Shown here piece by piece: positions 7,613 to 13,759 of a DNA stretch of 13,878 bases. Position numbers and translations under genes: made by a program. This DNA is from Pectinatus sp. (GTDB lineage: Bacteria > Bacillota > Negativicutes > Selenomonadales > Selenomonadaceae): positions 1 to 13,878 of the forward strand of contig JAHHSR010000042.1 of the NCBI GenBank assembly GCA_020025075.1. Reading direction: 5' to 3'. Positions within the stretch are counted from its first letter, which is position 1. Every line of letters starts with the position of its first letter. The notes under the pieces are model-generated. The model had not been told where the DNA came from, searched no databases, and worked only from the letters and a program-made list of their open reading frames with translations.

Positions 7613-8428
7613 ATGAAAAATAAGCTTTATATTCTCTTTGCGGCGCTGGCCTTTTTGTTCTTGCCCGCGCAGGTAATGGCTGCCCCGTATCTTTATGTCA
7701 GCCATAAGTACAATTTCAGTATCGAATGTCCGCAAAAACCGCTCGGCGTGCTGCCGCTTTTAGATGAAGGGCATCCGGGCGAGATGCTCGTCTTTAAAAA
7801 TGATGGCTACACCATCTTGCGCGCCTGGATTATTTCCACCAATGCCTTTTCGAGCAAGGATATGCCGGATTTTGATAAGATGACGCCCGAGCAGGAAAAA
7901 GATTATGCTTCCATTTTGGCTGCCAACCGCGGCTATCAGGAAGTTCGCTTCGTGCCGCTTCACGGCAAGAAGATTATCTATGCCGTAACGCCCAAAATTG
8001 TCTATATCAACTCCGAAAAAAATGGCAAGAAGGAAAAAATTGCCCAAAACGTCGCTCAGCGCATAGAAGCCTATGTGCCGGGCCAGCGTACGAACTATGC
8101 AATCGTCTTCATGAACACGGGAGCACCGGAAGCGGCGCAGATTGATGCCTATCAAGAAGGGCTGCTTTCCTTTAAGGAACTCAATTTGCCGCAGGCAAAG
8201 CCAAGCACCAAACCGGTCGTCAGCAAAAAAGCCAAGGTTTCCGAAAAGAAAAATGTTCCCGAGCAGCAAAAAGTAGCACCTAAGGCTGCTCCTGCCGCAG
8301 AAAATGACGACGCCGATTCCACGCAAGAGCCATCTGCCGTTGACCAGAGGAAGATGCCGCTTGGCAAAAACATTTCCCAAAACAAGTCCGATTTTCAGCC
8401 AGTCGAAAAAAGCGACGTCATGCGCTGA
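7613..8428 (+). CDS. Exported protein of unknown function
   Basis: 271 residues from ATG 7613. An in-frame ATG at 7604 adds three residues, but 7613 gives a classic signal peptide and a better Shine-Dalgarno distance. Residues 1-23 are a signal peptide: MKNK, a hydrophobic core, then VMA before Ala24, with no lipobox. The middle (about 30-185) looks globular, beginning YLYVSHKYNFSIECPQKP and holding alternating hydrophobic strands such as KKIIYAVTPKIVYINSEKNG. The last 85 residues are low complexity, rich in Lys, Pro, Ala, Gln and acidic residues, and probably disordered. I do not recognise the family. It lies 48 bases after the pump gene on the same strand and may be co-transcribed, so a periplasmic or envelope role is possible but unproven. 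A strong terminator follows. Confidence 0.8.
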   Translation: MKNKLYILFAALAFLFLPAQVMAAPYLYVSHKYNFSIECPQKPLGVLPLLDEGHPGEMLVFKNDGYTILRAWIISTNAFSSKDMPDFDKMTPEQEKDYASILAANRGYQEVRFVPLHGKKIIYAVTPKIVYINSEKNGKKEKIAQNVAQRIEAYVPGQRTNYAIVFMNTGAPEAAQIDAYQEGLLSFKELNLPQAKPSTKPVVSKKAKVSEKKNVPEQQKVAPKAAPAAENDDADSTQEPSAVDQRKMPLGKNISQNKSDFQPVEKSDVMR

Positions 8429-8435
8429 TAAAAAA

Positions 8436-8465
8436 GTCGCAATGTTTTTACATTGCGGCTTTTTT
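8436..8465 (+). terminator. Intrinsic terminator after the exported-protein gene
   Basis: GTCGCAATG pairs CATTGCGGC (one G-T) around a TTTTTA loop, then TTTTTT at 8460-8465. An A-run precedes it, so it may also work on the minus strand. It closes the RND operon. Confidence 0.85.
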
Positions 8466-8476
8466 GTATATAAGAA

Positions 8477-8499
8477 AACCACGCGATAGCCGCGTGGTT
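8477..8499. other. 9-bp perfect hairpin near the IS200 left end
   Basis: AACCACGCG and CGCGTGGTT flank the loop ATAGC. Read on the minus strand it is followed by TTTTC, so it could be a weak minus-strand terminator. Alternatively it is the left-end structure of the IS200 element that starts nearby. The sequence does not decide between these. Confidence 0.5.
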
Positions 8500-8529
8500 C
8501 AAAAAAGCTTAAGCGGTGAGTAAAAAAAA

Positions 8530-8588
8530 CCTAATGTGCTAAACTGTTTGAGAGCCTGCCAGCTAACAAAAAGCAACACATTAGGGGG
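8530..8588 (+). promoter_or_regulatory. IS200 leader stem that hides the tnpA ribosome site
   Basis: CCTAATGTG (8530-8538) pairs exactly with CACATTAGG (8577-8585). The 3' arm runs into AGGGGG (8583-8588), the Shine-Dalgarno of tnpA. Known: in IS200 a leader stem-loop occludes the ribosome site and keeps transposase levels low. The same 5' arm can also pair with coding sequence at 8621-8634. Confidence 0.7.
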
Positions 8589-8596
8589 ATGCTATA

Positions 8597-9067
8597 ATGC
8601 TAAAGCAAAATAACACTAATAACAGTTTAGCACACAAAAAATGGAATTGTAAATATCATGTGGTGTTCGCACCGAAGTATAGGCGAAAAGTCTTTTATGG
8701 AGAAAAAAGGGAAGAGATTAGAGATATAATAAGGACGCTTTGCCAATGGAAGGGTGTAGAAATAATAGAGGGGGAAATTTGTTTAGACCACATACATTTA
8801 TTGCTAAGTATACCGCCGAAAATAAGCGTTTCGAGTTTTATGGGATATTTGAAAGGGAAAAGTAGTTTAATAATATTCCAGCGATTTGGGAATATGAAAT
8901 TTGCATATAGAAACAGAGAATTTTGGTGTAAAGGATATTATGTGGATATGGTAGGGAAGAATACGAAGGCAATAAAAGAATATATCTCAAAGCAATTAAA
9001 AGTTGATAGAGAAATGGACCAGTTATATTTATTTGACCCAAGAGACCCGTTTACGGGTAGCAAATAA
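8597..9067 (+). CDS. tnpA: IS200-family transposase TnpA (Y1 HUH nuclease)
   Basis: 156 residues, full length for IS200 TnpA (about 150). The HUH metal site is HIH at 65-67 in CLDHIHLLLSIP. The probable catalytic tyrosine is Tyr129 in AIKEYISKQ, with the helper Gln133. SLAHKKWNCKYHVVFAPKYRRKV at 10-32 and FWCKGYYVDMVGKN are typical of the family. It works as a dimer that cuts and rejoins single-stranded DNA at hairpin-marked ends. The gene is intact. It starts at ATG 8597, 8 bases after AGGGGG. It is much AT-richer than its neighbours and its codon use differs, consistent with horizontal arrival. Confidence 0.95.
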   Translation: MLKQNNTNNSLAHKKWNCKYHVVFAPKYRRKVFYGEKREEIRDIIRTLCQWKGVEIIEGEICLDHIHLLLSIPPKISVSSFMGYLKGKSSLIIFQRFGNMKFAYRNREFWCKGYYVDMVGKNTKAIKEYISKQLKVDREMDQLYLFDPRDPFTGSK

Positions 9068-9140
9068 TAAATGCATGGCTGGCAGGCCAATAAAAAGCGC
9101 ACTTGTGCGCAGCCAAAAAAGGTAGGGCTATGCCCGAAAA

Positions 9141-9166
9141 AGAAAAACCACCGGCTAAGCCGGTGG
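9141..9166 (-). terminator. Intrinsic terminator of the yigZ-queF operon
   Basis: On the minus strand a perfect 8-bp stem, CCACCGGC / GCCGGTGG with a TTA loop, is followed by TTTTTCTTTTT. It begins 8 bases after the queF stop codon. Confidence 0.9.
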
Positions 9167-9173
9167 ATGTTTA

Positions 9174-9668
9174 TTAGCGGTTATCAACTTTATCCAGATG
9201 TGATAGGTCATGATTTAAAAAGCGATGCTGAGCCATTTTTTCGTACTGCGTGCCGGGCTTTCCGTAATTGACAAAAGGGTCAATCGAGATGCCGCCACGC
9301 GGCAAAAACTTGCCCCAAACTTCAATATAGCGCGGCTTCAAAAGAGCGATGAGGTCATCCATGATAATATTGACGACATCCTCGTGAAAATCGCCGTGGT
9401 TGCGAAAACTCACGAGATAGAGCTTTAAGGACTTGCTTTCAACCATCTTCACGTCGGGAATGTAGCTTATATAAAGCGTGGCAAAATCAGGCTGTCCCGT
9501 AATAGGGCATAGCGTCGTAAATTCAGGGCAGTTGAACTTGACGAAATAATCGCGGTCTTGGTGCTTGTTGACAAACGTTTCGAGGATTTGTGGCGAGTAA
9601 TTATAATCGTAAGGAACATTTTTTTCGCCGAGCAAGGTGATGTCTTTTCTCTCTTCTGGTTTTCTCAT
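9174..9668 (-). CDS. queF: NADPH-dependent 7-cyano-7-deazaguanine (preQ0) reductase
   Basis: 164 residues, the short (unimodular, B. subtilis-type) QueF length. It reduces the nitrile of preQ0 to the aminomethyl of preQ1 in queuosine tRNA-modification synthesis, in the cytosol. Visible motifs: TLCPITGQPDFA at 52-63, with Cys54 as the thioimide nucleophile and Asp61 as the proton donor; the QueF signature ESKSLKLYLVSFRN at 77-90; and FHED at 94-97. The end FLPRGGISIDPFVNYG is also typical. It follows yigZ by 35 bases on the same strand. Its only good Shine-Dalgarno, AGGAGGG (9696-9702), is separated from the ATG by an 8-bp hairpin. No other queuosine genes are in the window, and I see no preQ1 riboswitch. 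Confidence 0.96.
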   Translation of the reverse strand: MRKPEERKDITLLGEKNVPYDYNYSPQILETFVNKHQDRDYFVKFNCPEFTTLCPITGQPDFATLYISYIPDVKMVESKSLKLYLVSFRNHGDFHEDVVNIIMDDLIALLKPRYIEVWGKFLPRGGISIDPFVNYGKPGTQYEKMAQHRFLNHDLSHLDKVDNR

Positions 9669-9702
9669 AGTTGGCTTTCTGCCGTGGCAGAAATTCCCTC
9701 CT
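9669..9702 (-). promoter_or_regulatory. queF leader: Shine-Dalgarno, hairpin, then start codon
   Basis: On the minus strand AGGAGGG (9702-9696) is followed 2 bases later by a perfect hairpin, TTTCTGCC / GGCAGAAA (9693-9676), then 7 bases, then ATG. The linear gap from Shine-Dalgarno to ATG is 27 bases, too long. With the hairpin folded out it is 9, which is ideal. Confidence 0.6.
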
Positions 9703-9703
9703 T

Positions 9704-10351
9704 TTATTTTTTTAGGGCAACATCAATATAAGAAGCCGCCTCGTCCTTAAAAGCGCAGCGTCCCGCGGAAAGGTCAGCGAGCTCTTTTTGCAGCTTGGCT
9801 GCATTTTCTTCTTCAATGGCGAGAGTAAAGCTGGCTTCGGCACCATAATCTTTTTCTAGGATAGAAATATTGTTTTGGCGCAGATAGTATTCGATGTTGC
9901 CTATAAGGTCATAGCTTACAGCAATTTTAATGCGGCGTGCCGGCACGCGCTTTATTAGCTGCGATGCATCAAGTGCCAGCTGGACGCTTTTCGTGTAAGC
10001 GCGCACTAGCCCGCCGGCACCGAGCTTGATGCCGCCGAAATAGCGCGTGACGACGCACGTGACATTAAAGACGCCCTGCTTTTTGAGCACTTCGAGCATG
10101 GGGCGTCCCGCCGTGCCGCTTGGCTCGCCGTCATCGTCCGCCTTTTGGTACTCGCCGCGGCTGCCAATAAGGCTGGCAGCGCAATTATGGCGGGCATCCC
10201 AGTATTTTTTGCGCAGGGATTCGATATAGGCGCTGGCCTCCGCCTCATCTTTGGTGAGGGCAATATTGGCGATAAAGCGCGAGCGGCTTATTTCATATTC
10301 GGCCTCGGCCGGGCCGGCAATGGTCAGGTATTCGCAAGAAATAGATTCCAT
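9704..10351 (-). CDS. yigZ: YigZ/IMPACT family protein (UPF0029)
   Basis: 215 residues, the usual bacterial YigZ length. The N-terminal IMPACT domain spans about 1-125 and carries the family signatures: SRSRFIA at 22-28, ARHNCAA, DDDGEPSGTAGRPML at 72-86, and VVTRYFGGIKLGAGGLVRAYT at 100-120. The C-terminal DUF1949-like ferredoxin fold covers about 140-205. The molecular role in bacteria is unsettled. The eukaryotic relative IMPACT regulates Gcn2, and a link to translation or nucleic-acid binding has been proposed. It starts at ATG 10351 with GAGGAAA 6-9 bases upstream, and a perfect TATAAT lies just before that. It is the first gene of a two-gene unit with queF. Confidence 0.93.
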   Translation of the reverse strand: MESISCEYLTIAGPAEAEYEISRSRFIANIALTKDEAEASAYIESLRKKYWDARHNCAASLIGSRGEYQKADDDGEPSGTAGRPMLEVLKKQGVFNVTCVVTRYFGGIKLGAGGLVRAYTKSVQLALDASQLIKRVPARRIKIAVSYDLIGNIEYYLRQNNISILEKDYGAEASFTLAIEEENAAKLQKELADLSAGRCAFKDEAASYIDVALKK

Positions 10352-10363
10352 AAGTTTTTCCTC

Positions 10364-10392
10364 ATTATATCATTTTTGCTGATTTGGCAAAA
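10364..10392 (-). promoter_or_regulatory. Promoter of yigZ-queF
   Basis: On the minus strand TTTTGC (10392-10387), a 17-base spacer and TATAAT (10369-10364). The predicted start site is only a few bases before the ribosome site, giving a very short leader. A weaker plus-strand promoter for the permease (TTGGCA 10384-10389, 18 bases, TATAGC 10408-10413) overlaps it. Confidence 0.55.
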
Positions 10393-10487
10393 TATTTTGT
10401 TTTTCAGTATAGCAAAGCGGGCATTTTTGTAGTATTATCTCATTAATGCAAAAACTATTTACGTCGAAAGGTTGTGTTAAAAAGACA

Positions 10488-11867
10488 ATGAAAGAAAACA
10501 CTATGCACCGCAGCTTGAAGAATCGCCATTTGCAGCTGATTTCTTTGGGCGGCATTATCGGTAGCGGCTATTTTTTGGGAACGGGCTACATCTTAGAAAA
10601 AGCCGGCCCTTCCGCCATTTTAGCCTATCTTCTGGGCGGCTTAATCGTTTTTTGCGTCATGCTTTGCCTAGCGGAGCTGGCTGTCGCTAATCCGATTTCG
10701 GGCTCATTTGTCAATTACGCCGAGGAGTTTATCTCGCCGACATGGGCCTGCGGTGTCGGTTGGGCCTATTGGCTCAATTGGATAGCCTATGTGCCTTCGG
10801 AAATGATTGCCGCAGGCATCATCATGCACAATTTTGTACCCGATATCAATCAGATTGTTTGGGCCATATTATTTGGCATAGTCGTCACCTGCATCAACAT
10901 TTTTAGTGTTGGCAGCTTTGGCGAGAGCGAGTTTTGGCTGGCGATGATTAAGGTTGGCGCGCTTATACTCTTTAGCGTCATTGCCTTTGGCCTTTGCCTG
11001 GGGGGCTTTGGCAGCGAATATATCGGCACGAAAATCCTTTTGGGGCATGGCGGCTTCACGCCGCACGGCTACTGGTCGGTCTTTTTGACCATGGTCATCA
11101 TCCTCGTCAATTTTCAAGGCTCTGAGATTATCGGCCTAGCGGCGGGAGAGTGCAAGGAGCCGGAAAAGAGTATACCCATTGCCGTGCGCAATGTCAGCTG
11201 GCGCATCATTGCCCTTTATATAATTCCCGTCACACTTTTGGTTTCCATTTTGCCGTGGAATCACGCCTCGCTGTCAGAAAGTGCTTTTGCGGCCGCCCTT
11301 GATGAGTACGGCTTTCATCATATTGCCTCCTGCTTTGCCTTCGTCGTCCTAACGGCAGCTATTTCTTGCTCCAATTCGGGCCTTTATGGCAGCGGCAGGG
11401 CCTTACAGGCACTTGCTAAGCTCAATATGGCTCCCAAGTGGCTCGGCAAGCTCAACAAGCACGGCATGCCGCAAAACTCGATTTTCGTCTCCATCGTCTG
11501 TTGCTGGCTCATCATCTTATTATATAGCTTTGATAAGAGTGAGACGGCCTACACTTATCTTTTGGCCGTTTCGGGCTTTACTGGCGCAATGGCATGGATT
11601 TCCATTTGCTGGAGCCAGTACAATTTTCGCCGTCGCCTTGAAAAGAACAAATTAACGCATACCCTAAAATACAAGACACCCTTATTTCCCTATATCACGC
11701 TCTTTGGCATTTGGGTACAGGTTTTATGTCTTGTCGTCGTAGCTTTTACAGCTGATTTGCGCTCTGCCCTTTATGCCGGGCTGCCAATGATGGCACTTCC
11801 CATGCTCTGGTATAAATTGCGGCACGGCAAAAAAACATCAGGTCCCTTGGCCGGAAAAATATCATAG
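10488..11867 (+). CDS. Amino acid permease, APC superfamily (AAT-like)
   Basis: 459 residues from ATG 10488, with about twelve membrane segments. The first begins LISLGGIIGSGYFLGTGYILEKAGPSA, the APC substrate-binding unwound helix (GGIIGSGYFLG). Further family marks are LAELAVANPISGSFVNYAEEFISP and VGWAYWLNWIAY (segment 3), FQGSEIIGLAAGECKEPEKSIPIAVRNV (segment 6 and loop) and SCSNSGLYGSGRALQALA (segment 8 region). Length and motifs fit the AAT group of proton/amino acid symporters. The amino acid cannot be inferred. The start is uncertain: ATG 10446 adds 14 residues without a ribosome site, while 10488 and 10503 both give normal N-termini but have weak sites. It is transcribed away from yigZ and followed by a strong terminator. 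Confidence 0.9.
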   Translation: MKENTMHRSLKNRHLQLISLGGIIGSGYFLGTGYILEKAGPSAILAYLLGGLIVFCVMLCLAELAVANPISGSFVNYAEEFISPTWACGVGWAYWLNWIAYVPSEMIAAGIIMHNFVPDINQIVWAILFGIVVTCINIFSVGSFGESEFWLAMIKVGALILFSVIAFGLCLGGFGSEYIGTKILLGHGGFTPHGYWSVFLTMVIILVNFQGSEIIGLAAGECKEPEKSIPIAVRNVSWRIIALYIIPVTLLVSILPWNHASLSESAFAAALDEYGFHHIASCFAFVVLTAAISCSNSGLYGSGRALQALAKLNMAPKWLGKLNKHGMPQNSIFVSIVCCWLIILLYSFDKSETAYTYLLAVSGFTGAMAWISICWSQYNFRRRLEKNKLTHTLKYKTPLFPYITLFGIWVQVLCLVVVAFTADLRSALYAGLPMMALPMLWYKLRHGKKTSGPLAGKIS

Positions 11868-11872
11868 ATGAG

Positions 11873-11900
11873 AAAAGCTGCCGCATTGCGGCAGCTTTTT
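11873..11900 (+). terminator. Intrinsic terminator of the permease gene
   Basis: A perfect stem, AAAGCTGCCGC / GCGGCAGCTTT with an ATT loop, followed by a T-run to 11900, 6 bases after the stop codon. Confidence 0.92.
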
Positions 11901-11911
11901 ATTTTGCATAT

Positions 11912-11934
11912 AAAAAAAACCCGCTCGCGCAGGT
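11912..11934 (-). terminator. Intrinsic terminator of tRNA-Ser
   Basis: On the minus strand ACCTGC-GCGA-GCGGGT forms a 6-bp stem (one G-T) with a GCGA tetraloop, followed by TTTTTTT. It begins 10 bases after the tRNA CCA end. Confidence 0.8.
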
Positions 11935-11944
11935 GTGTAATCAA

Positions 11945-12035
11945 TGGCGGAGAGTGAGGGATTCGAACCCTCGATACGGTATCACCGTATACACGCTTTC
12001 CAGGCGTGCTCCTTCAACCACTCGGACAACTCTCC
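11945..12035 (-). tRNA. tRNA-Ser (anticodon GGA)
   Basis: A 91-nt class II tRNA with encoded CCA (11945-11947) and discriminator G. The acceptor stem is GGAGAGT / ACTCTCC. The anticodon stem-loop is CACGC-CTGGAAA-GCGTG with anticodon GGA at 11999-12001, reading UCC and UCU. The long variable arm (TACGGTGATACCGTA) is typical of serine tRNA. The T-arm GAGGGTTCGAATCCCTC is canonical. Confidence 0.97.
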
Positions 12036-12091
12036 AAATGCTCTACCAAAGAAACGATATAATAGCAGGTGAAATTCCTGCAACGCTAAAT

Positions 12092-12120
12092 ATCTTATCA
12101 CCATTTTTTGCTGTTGTCAA
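12092..12120 (-). promoter_or_regulatory. Promoter of tRNA-Ser
   Basis: On the minus strand TTGACA (12120-12115), a 17-base spacer and TAAGAT (12097-12092). The start site is expected at about 12085, leaving a leader of about 50 bases with a small hairpin (GCAGG / CCTGC at 12065-12081) before the tRNA. The rest of 12036-12372 is AT-rich and holds only this promoter and the perR-like one. Confidence 0.8.
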
Positions 12121-12269
12121 GTATTTTATTTTTTGCCCGGGAAAAAAGAAAAAGCAGGTTGGGCAAATTTGTTAATAATTTATGGGAAATAATGAGAGAT
12201 ATTATTTTTATTTATTGTTGGCAATTGCATAAATCATATGTAAAACCTTTTTTTTAATATTTAAATCCC

Positions 12270-12298
12270 TTGACAAAAGAGATGATTTTATTTAGAAT
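12270..12298 (+). promoter_or_regulatory. Promoter of the perR-like gene
   Basis: TTGACA (12270-12275), a 17-base spacer and TAGAAT (12293-12298). A PerR-box-like sequence, TTAGAATAATAATAG (12292-12306), overlaps the -10. The inverted repeat AATAAC-T-GTTATT lies further down in the leader (12332-12344). Confidence 0.8.
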
Positions 12299-12372
12299 AA
12301 TAATAGTATTAAATAGTTTAAATTACTTTGTAATAACTGTTATTTGCTAGGTATGAAAGGACGAAATAAATC

Positions 12373-12822
12373 ATGATGGACGCAAAGAAAGTGACCGCTT
12401 TGTTGCGCAGTAAGGGATTTAAAGTTACGCCGCAGCGACTGGCCATCTATAATACGCTTTGCAATACGAAGTCACATCCGACAGCGGAGATGATTTTCAA
12501 CAAATTGCAGCCTTATTATCCGACGATGAGCTTGGCGACGATTTATAAGACAGTCGATATCCTGCGCGAGATAGGGCTTGTTCAGGTCATTAACATAGGC
12601 GAAGATTGTCTGCGTTATGATGCTGACACAAGCTTGCATCCGCACATAAGATGTACAGTCTGCAATAAGGTTGAGGATATTGAAGGTTTTGACTTTAGCC
12701 CGGCGCTTGATGAGGTCAAACGTCTTACCGATTATGAACTAAATGGGCAGCAGTTTTACTTTTATGGCATCTGCCCTGCCTGTGCAGCTAATGCCAAAAA
12801 AAAGGAAATAGTCAACGGCTAA
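12373..12822 (+). CDS. perR: Fur-family regulator, PerR type
   Basis: 149 residues. The winged helix is at about 1-80, with KVTPQRLAIYNTL and MSLATIYKTVDILREIGLV as the DNA-reading helices, then a dimerisation domain. The structural zinc site is CTVC (94, 97) and CPAC (134, 137). The regulatory metal ligands His35, Asp83, His89, His91 and Asp102 match B. subtilis PerR (37, 85, 91, 93, 104) with a constant offset of two. Asp102 rather than Glu at that place favours PerR over Fur. Known: PerR with Fe(II) senses peroxide by oxidising its His ligands and releases peroxide-defence genes. AAAGGA lies 11 bases before the ATG. It is single-gene, with its own promoter and terminator. No catalase or peroxidase gene is adjacent, and an iron or zinc sensor role cannot be excluded. 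Confidence 0.88.
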   Translation: MMDAKKVTALLRSKGFKVTPQRLAIYNTLCNTKSHPTAEMIFNKLQPYYPTMSLATIYKTVDILREIGLVQVINIGEDCLRYDADTSLHPHIRCTVCNKVEDIEGFDFSPALDEVKRLTDYELNGQQFYFYGICPACAANAKKKEIVNG

Positions 12823-12832
12823 TTTTCCCATT

Positions 12833-12862
12833 AAAAAACCTCCGATTTTTCGGAGGTTTTTT
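12833..12862. terminator. Bidirectional intrinsic terminator
   Basis: CCTCCGA / TCGGAGG with a TTTT loop, flanked by AAAAAA and TTTTTT, so it works on both strands. It serves the perR-like gene (plus) and the converging TauE-like gene (minus). Confidence 0.9.
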
Positions 12863-12907
12863 AGTGCTTAAAATAAAAAACCGATACTAGACTGCGCAAA
12901 AAGGCAA

Positions 12908-13708
12908 TTAAAGTGAGCCCAAGACGAGCTTTATTCCCAGAAGACACATTGCCGCTGAAAGCAAGATGACAATGCTGCGCGGCTTGGTCTTTTTTGAAAT
13001 GCGAGCGCCCAGCTGCGCGCCCAAGATGGCGCCAAGGCCAATGCAGATAGCCGGCTGCCAGACAATGCGTCCGTAAAAAAAGTTGCTCGCACAGCCGGCA
13101 AATGAGGAGCAGGCGAGAATGAAATGCGAAGTTGCCGTGGCGACATGCGGGGGAAAGCTGAGCAGATAAATCATCATCGGCACATTTATTATGCCGCCGC
13201 CGATACCCAAAAGGCTAGAGATAAAGCCGACAAAAAGGCTAAGGCCGATGCCGAGGCGGCAATTGAAGTGGAAGTTTTCGCTGTCGAAAACTTTCTGTGT
13301 CGCCTTTTGGCTTTTTGACTTTATGTAGACAAATGCCGCCAAGATGACGAGCACGGCACCAAAGAGGCCGGCAAAGCTGCGCCCTGTAAAATAGCTATCG
13401 ACATATGAGCCTAAAAATGCTCCCGGAAAAGTGGCGATGGCAAAGGGGATAGCAGCCTTAAAAAAGACGCGCTTTTGGCGAATGTAGGCAAATGTACCGG
13501 AAAAAGCGTTCATGAATACGGCAAAAAGAGAAGTGGCAATCGCTTCTTGCACGGAGTGAAAAGTATTGGCAAAGCCCGTTTCGCCAGGTTTGCCGAGCAT
13601 GAACATCATAAAGATGGGAATCATGATAATGCCGCCGCCAATGCCGATTAGCGTACCGAATGCACCGACGCCGATACCCAATAAGAATAAAAAAATCGCT
13701 TCGAACAA
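12908..13708 (-). CDS. TauE/SafE-family (DUF81) membrane exporter
   Basis: 266 residues from a TTG at 13708, chosen because GGAGGAG (13721-13715) ends 6 bases upstream. It is almost wholly hydrophobic, with about eight membrane segments. Two internally repeated halves each carry the family motif: LIGIGGGIIMIPIF (20-33) and LLGIGGGIINVPMM (166-179). Paired elements ATSLF (58-62) and ATSHF (192-196), and PGAFLGSYV and GAQLGARI, confirm the duplication. Known members export sulfite, sulfoacetate or other organosulfur anions, or act as yfcA-like permeases of unknown substrate. No sulfur-metabolism gene lies nearby, so the substrate is open. It shares a terminator with the perR-like gene. Confidence 0.92.
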   Translation of the reverse strand: MFEAIFLFLLGIGVGAFGTLIGIGGGIIMIPIFMMFMLGKPGETGFANTFHSVQEAIATSLFAVFMNAFSGTFAYIRQKRVFFKAAIPFAIATFPGAFLGSYVDSYFTGRSFAGLFGAVLVILAAFVYIKSKSQKATQKVFDSENFHFNCRLGIGLSLFVGFISSLLGIGGGIINVPMMIYLLSFPPHVATATSHFILACSSFAGCASNFFYGRIVWQPAICIGLGAILGAQLGARISKKTKPRSIVILLSAAMCLLGIKLVLGSL

Positions 13709-13759
13709 AGAAAGCTCCTCCTTACATGCTGAGCTGTCTTGCAGCTAACATACCTATAT

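Larger units (their letters stand above)
8520..9145 (+). mobile_element. IS200-type insertion sequence (approximate borders)
   Basis: A single tnpA with structured flanks on both sides, no tnpB and no terminal inverted repeats, which is the IS200 layout. Left side: stem CCTAATGTG / CACATTAGG (8530-8538 / 8577-8585). Right side: hairpins GCGCAC / GTGCGC (9097-9110) and GGGC-TAT-GCCC (9125-9135). The region is markedly AT-rich relative to the neighbours. It sits between two converging transcription units just beyond their terminators, so no gene is broken. The borders are estimates: the left edge could be at about 8470 and the right edge anywhere before the queF terminator at 9141. Confidence 0.75.

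Noticed and set aside
7760..8482. 240-residue open frame on the minus strand opposite the exported-protein gene
   Set aside because: It is antisense to a gene with a clear signal peptide. Its translation is rich in Phe, Leu, Arg and Gly without recognisable motifs, and it runs through the terminator at 8436-8465.
9669..9703. Possible preQ1 riboswitch before queF
   Set aside because: The gap is only 35 bases with one simple hairpin. I see none of the preQ1-I stem, A-rich tail or pseudoknot features, and the larger classes would not fit.
10446..10487. N-terminal extension of the permease from ATG 10446
   Set aside because: No ribosome site precedes 10446, and the added residues (MQKLFTSKGCVKKT) are not needed for a normal permease N-terminus. 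It cannot be fully excluded.
12132..12167. TTTGCCC ... GGGCAAA pairing in the tRNA/perR gap
   Set aside because: A 7-bp stem with a 22-base A-rich loop and no clear T-run or gene relation. It is probably chance.
11933..12175. 80-residue plus-strand frame across the tRNA region
   Set aside because: It lies over tRNA-Ser and its promoter. The similar peptide seen in databases (RVRDSNPRYG...) is a typical artefact of translated tRNA sequence.
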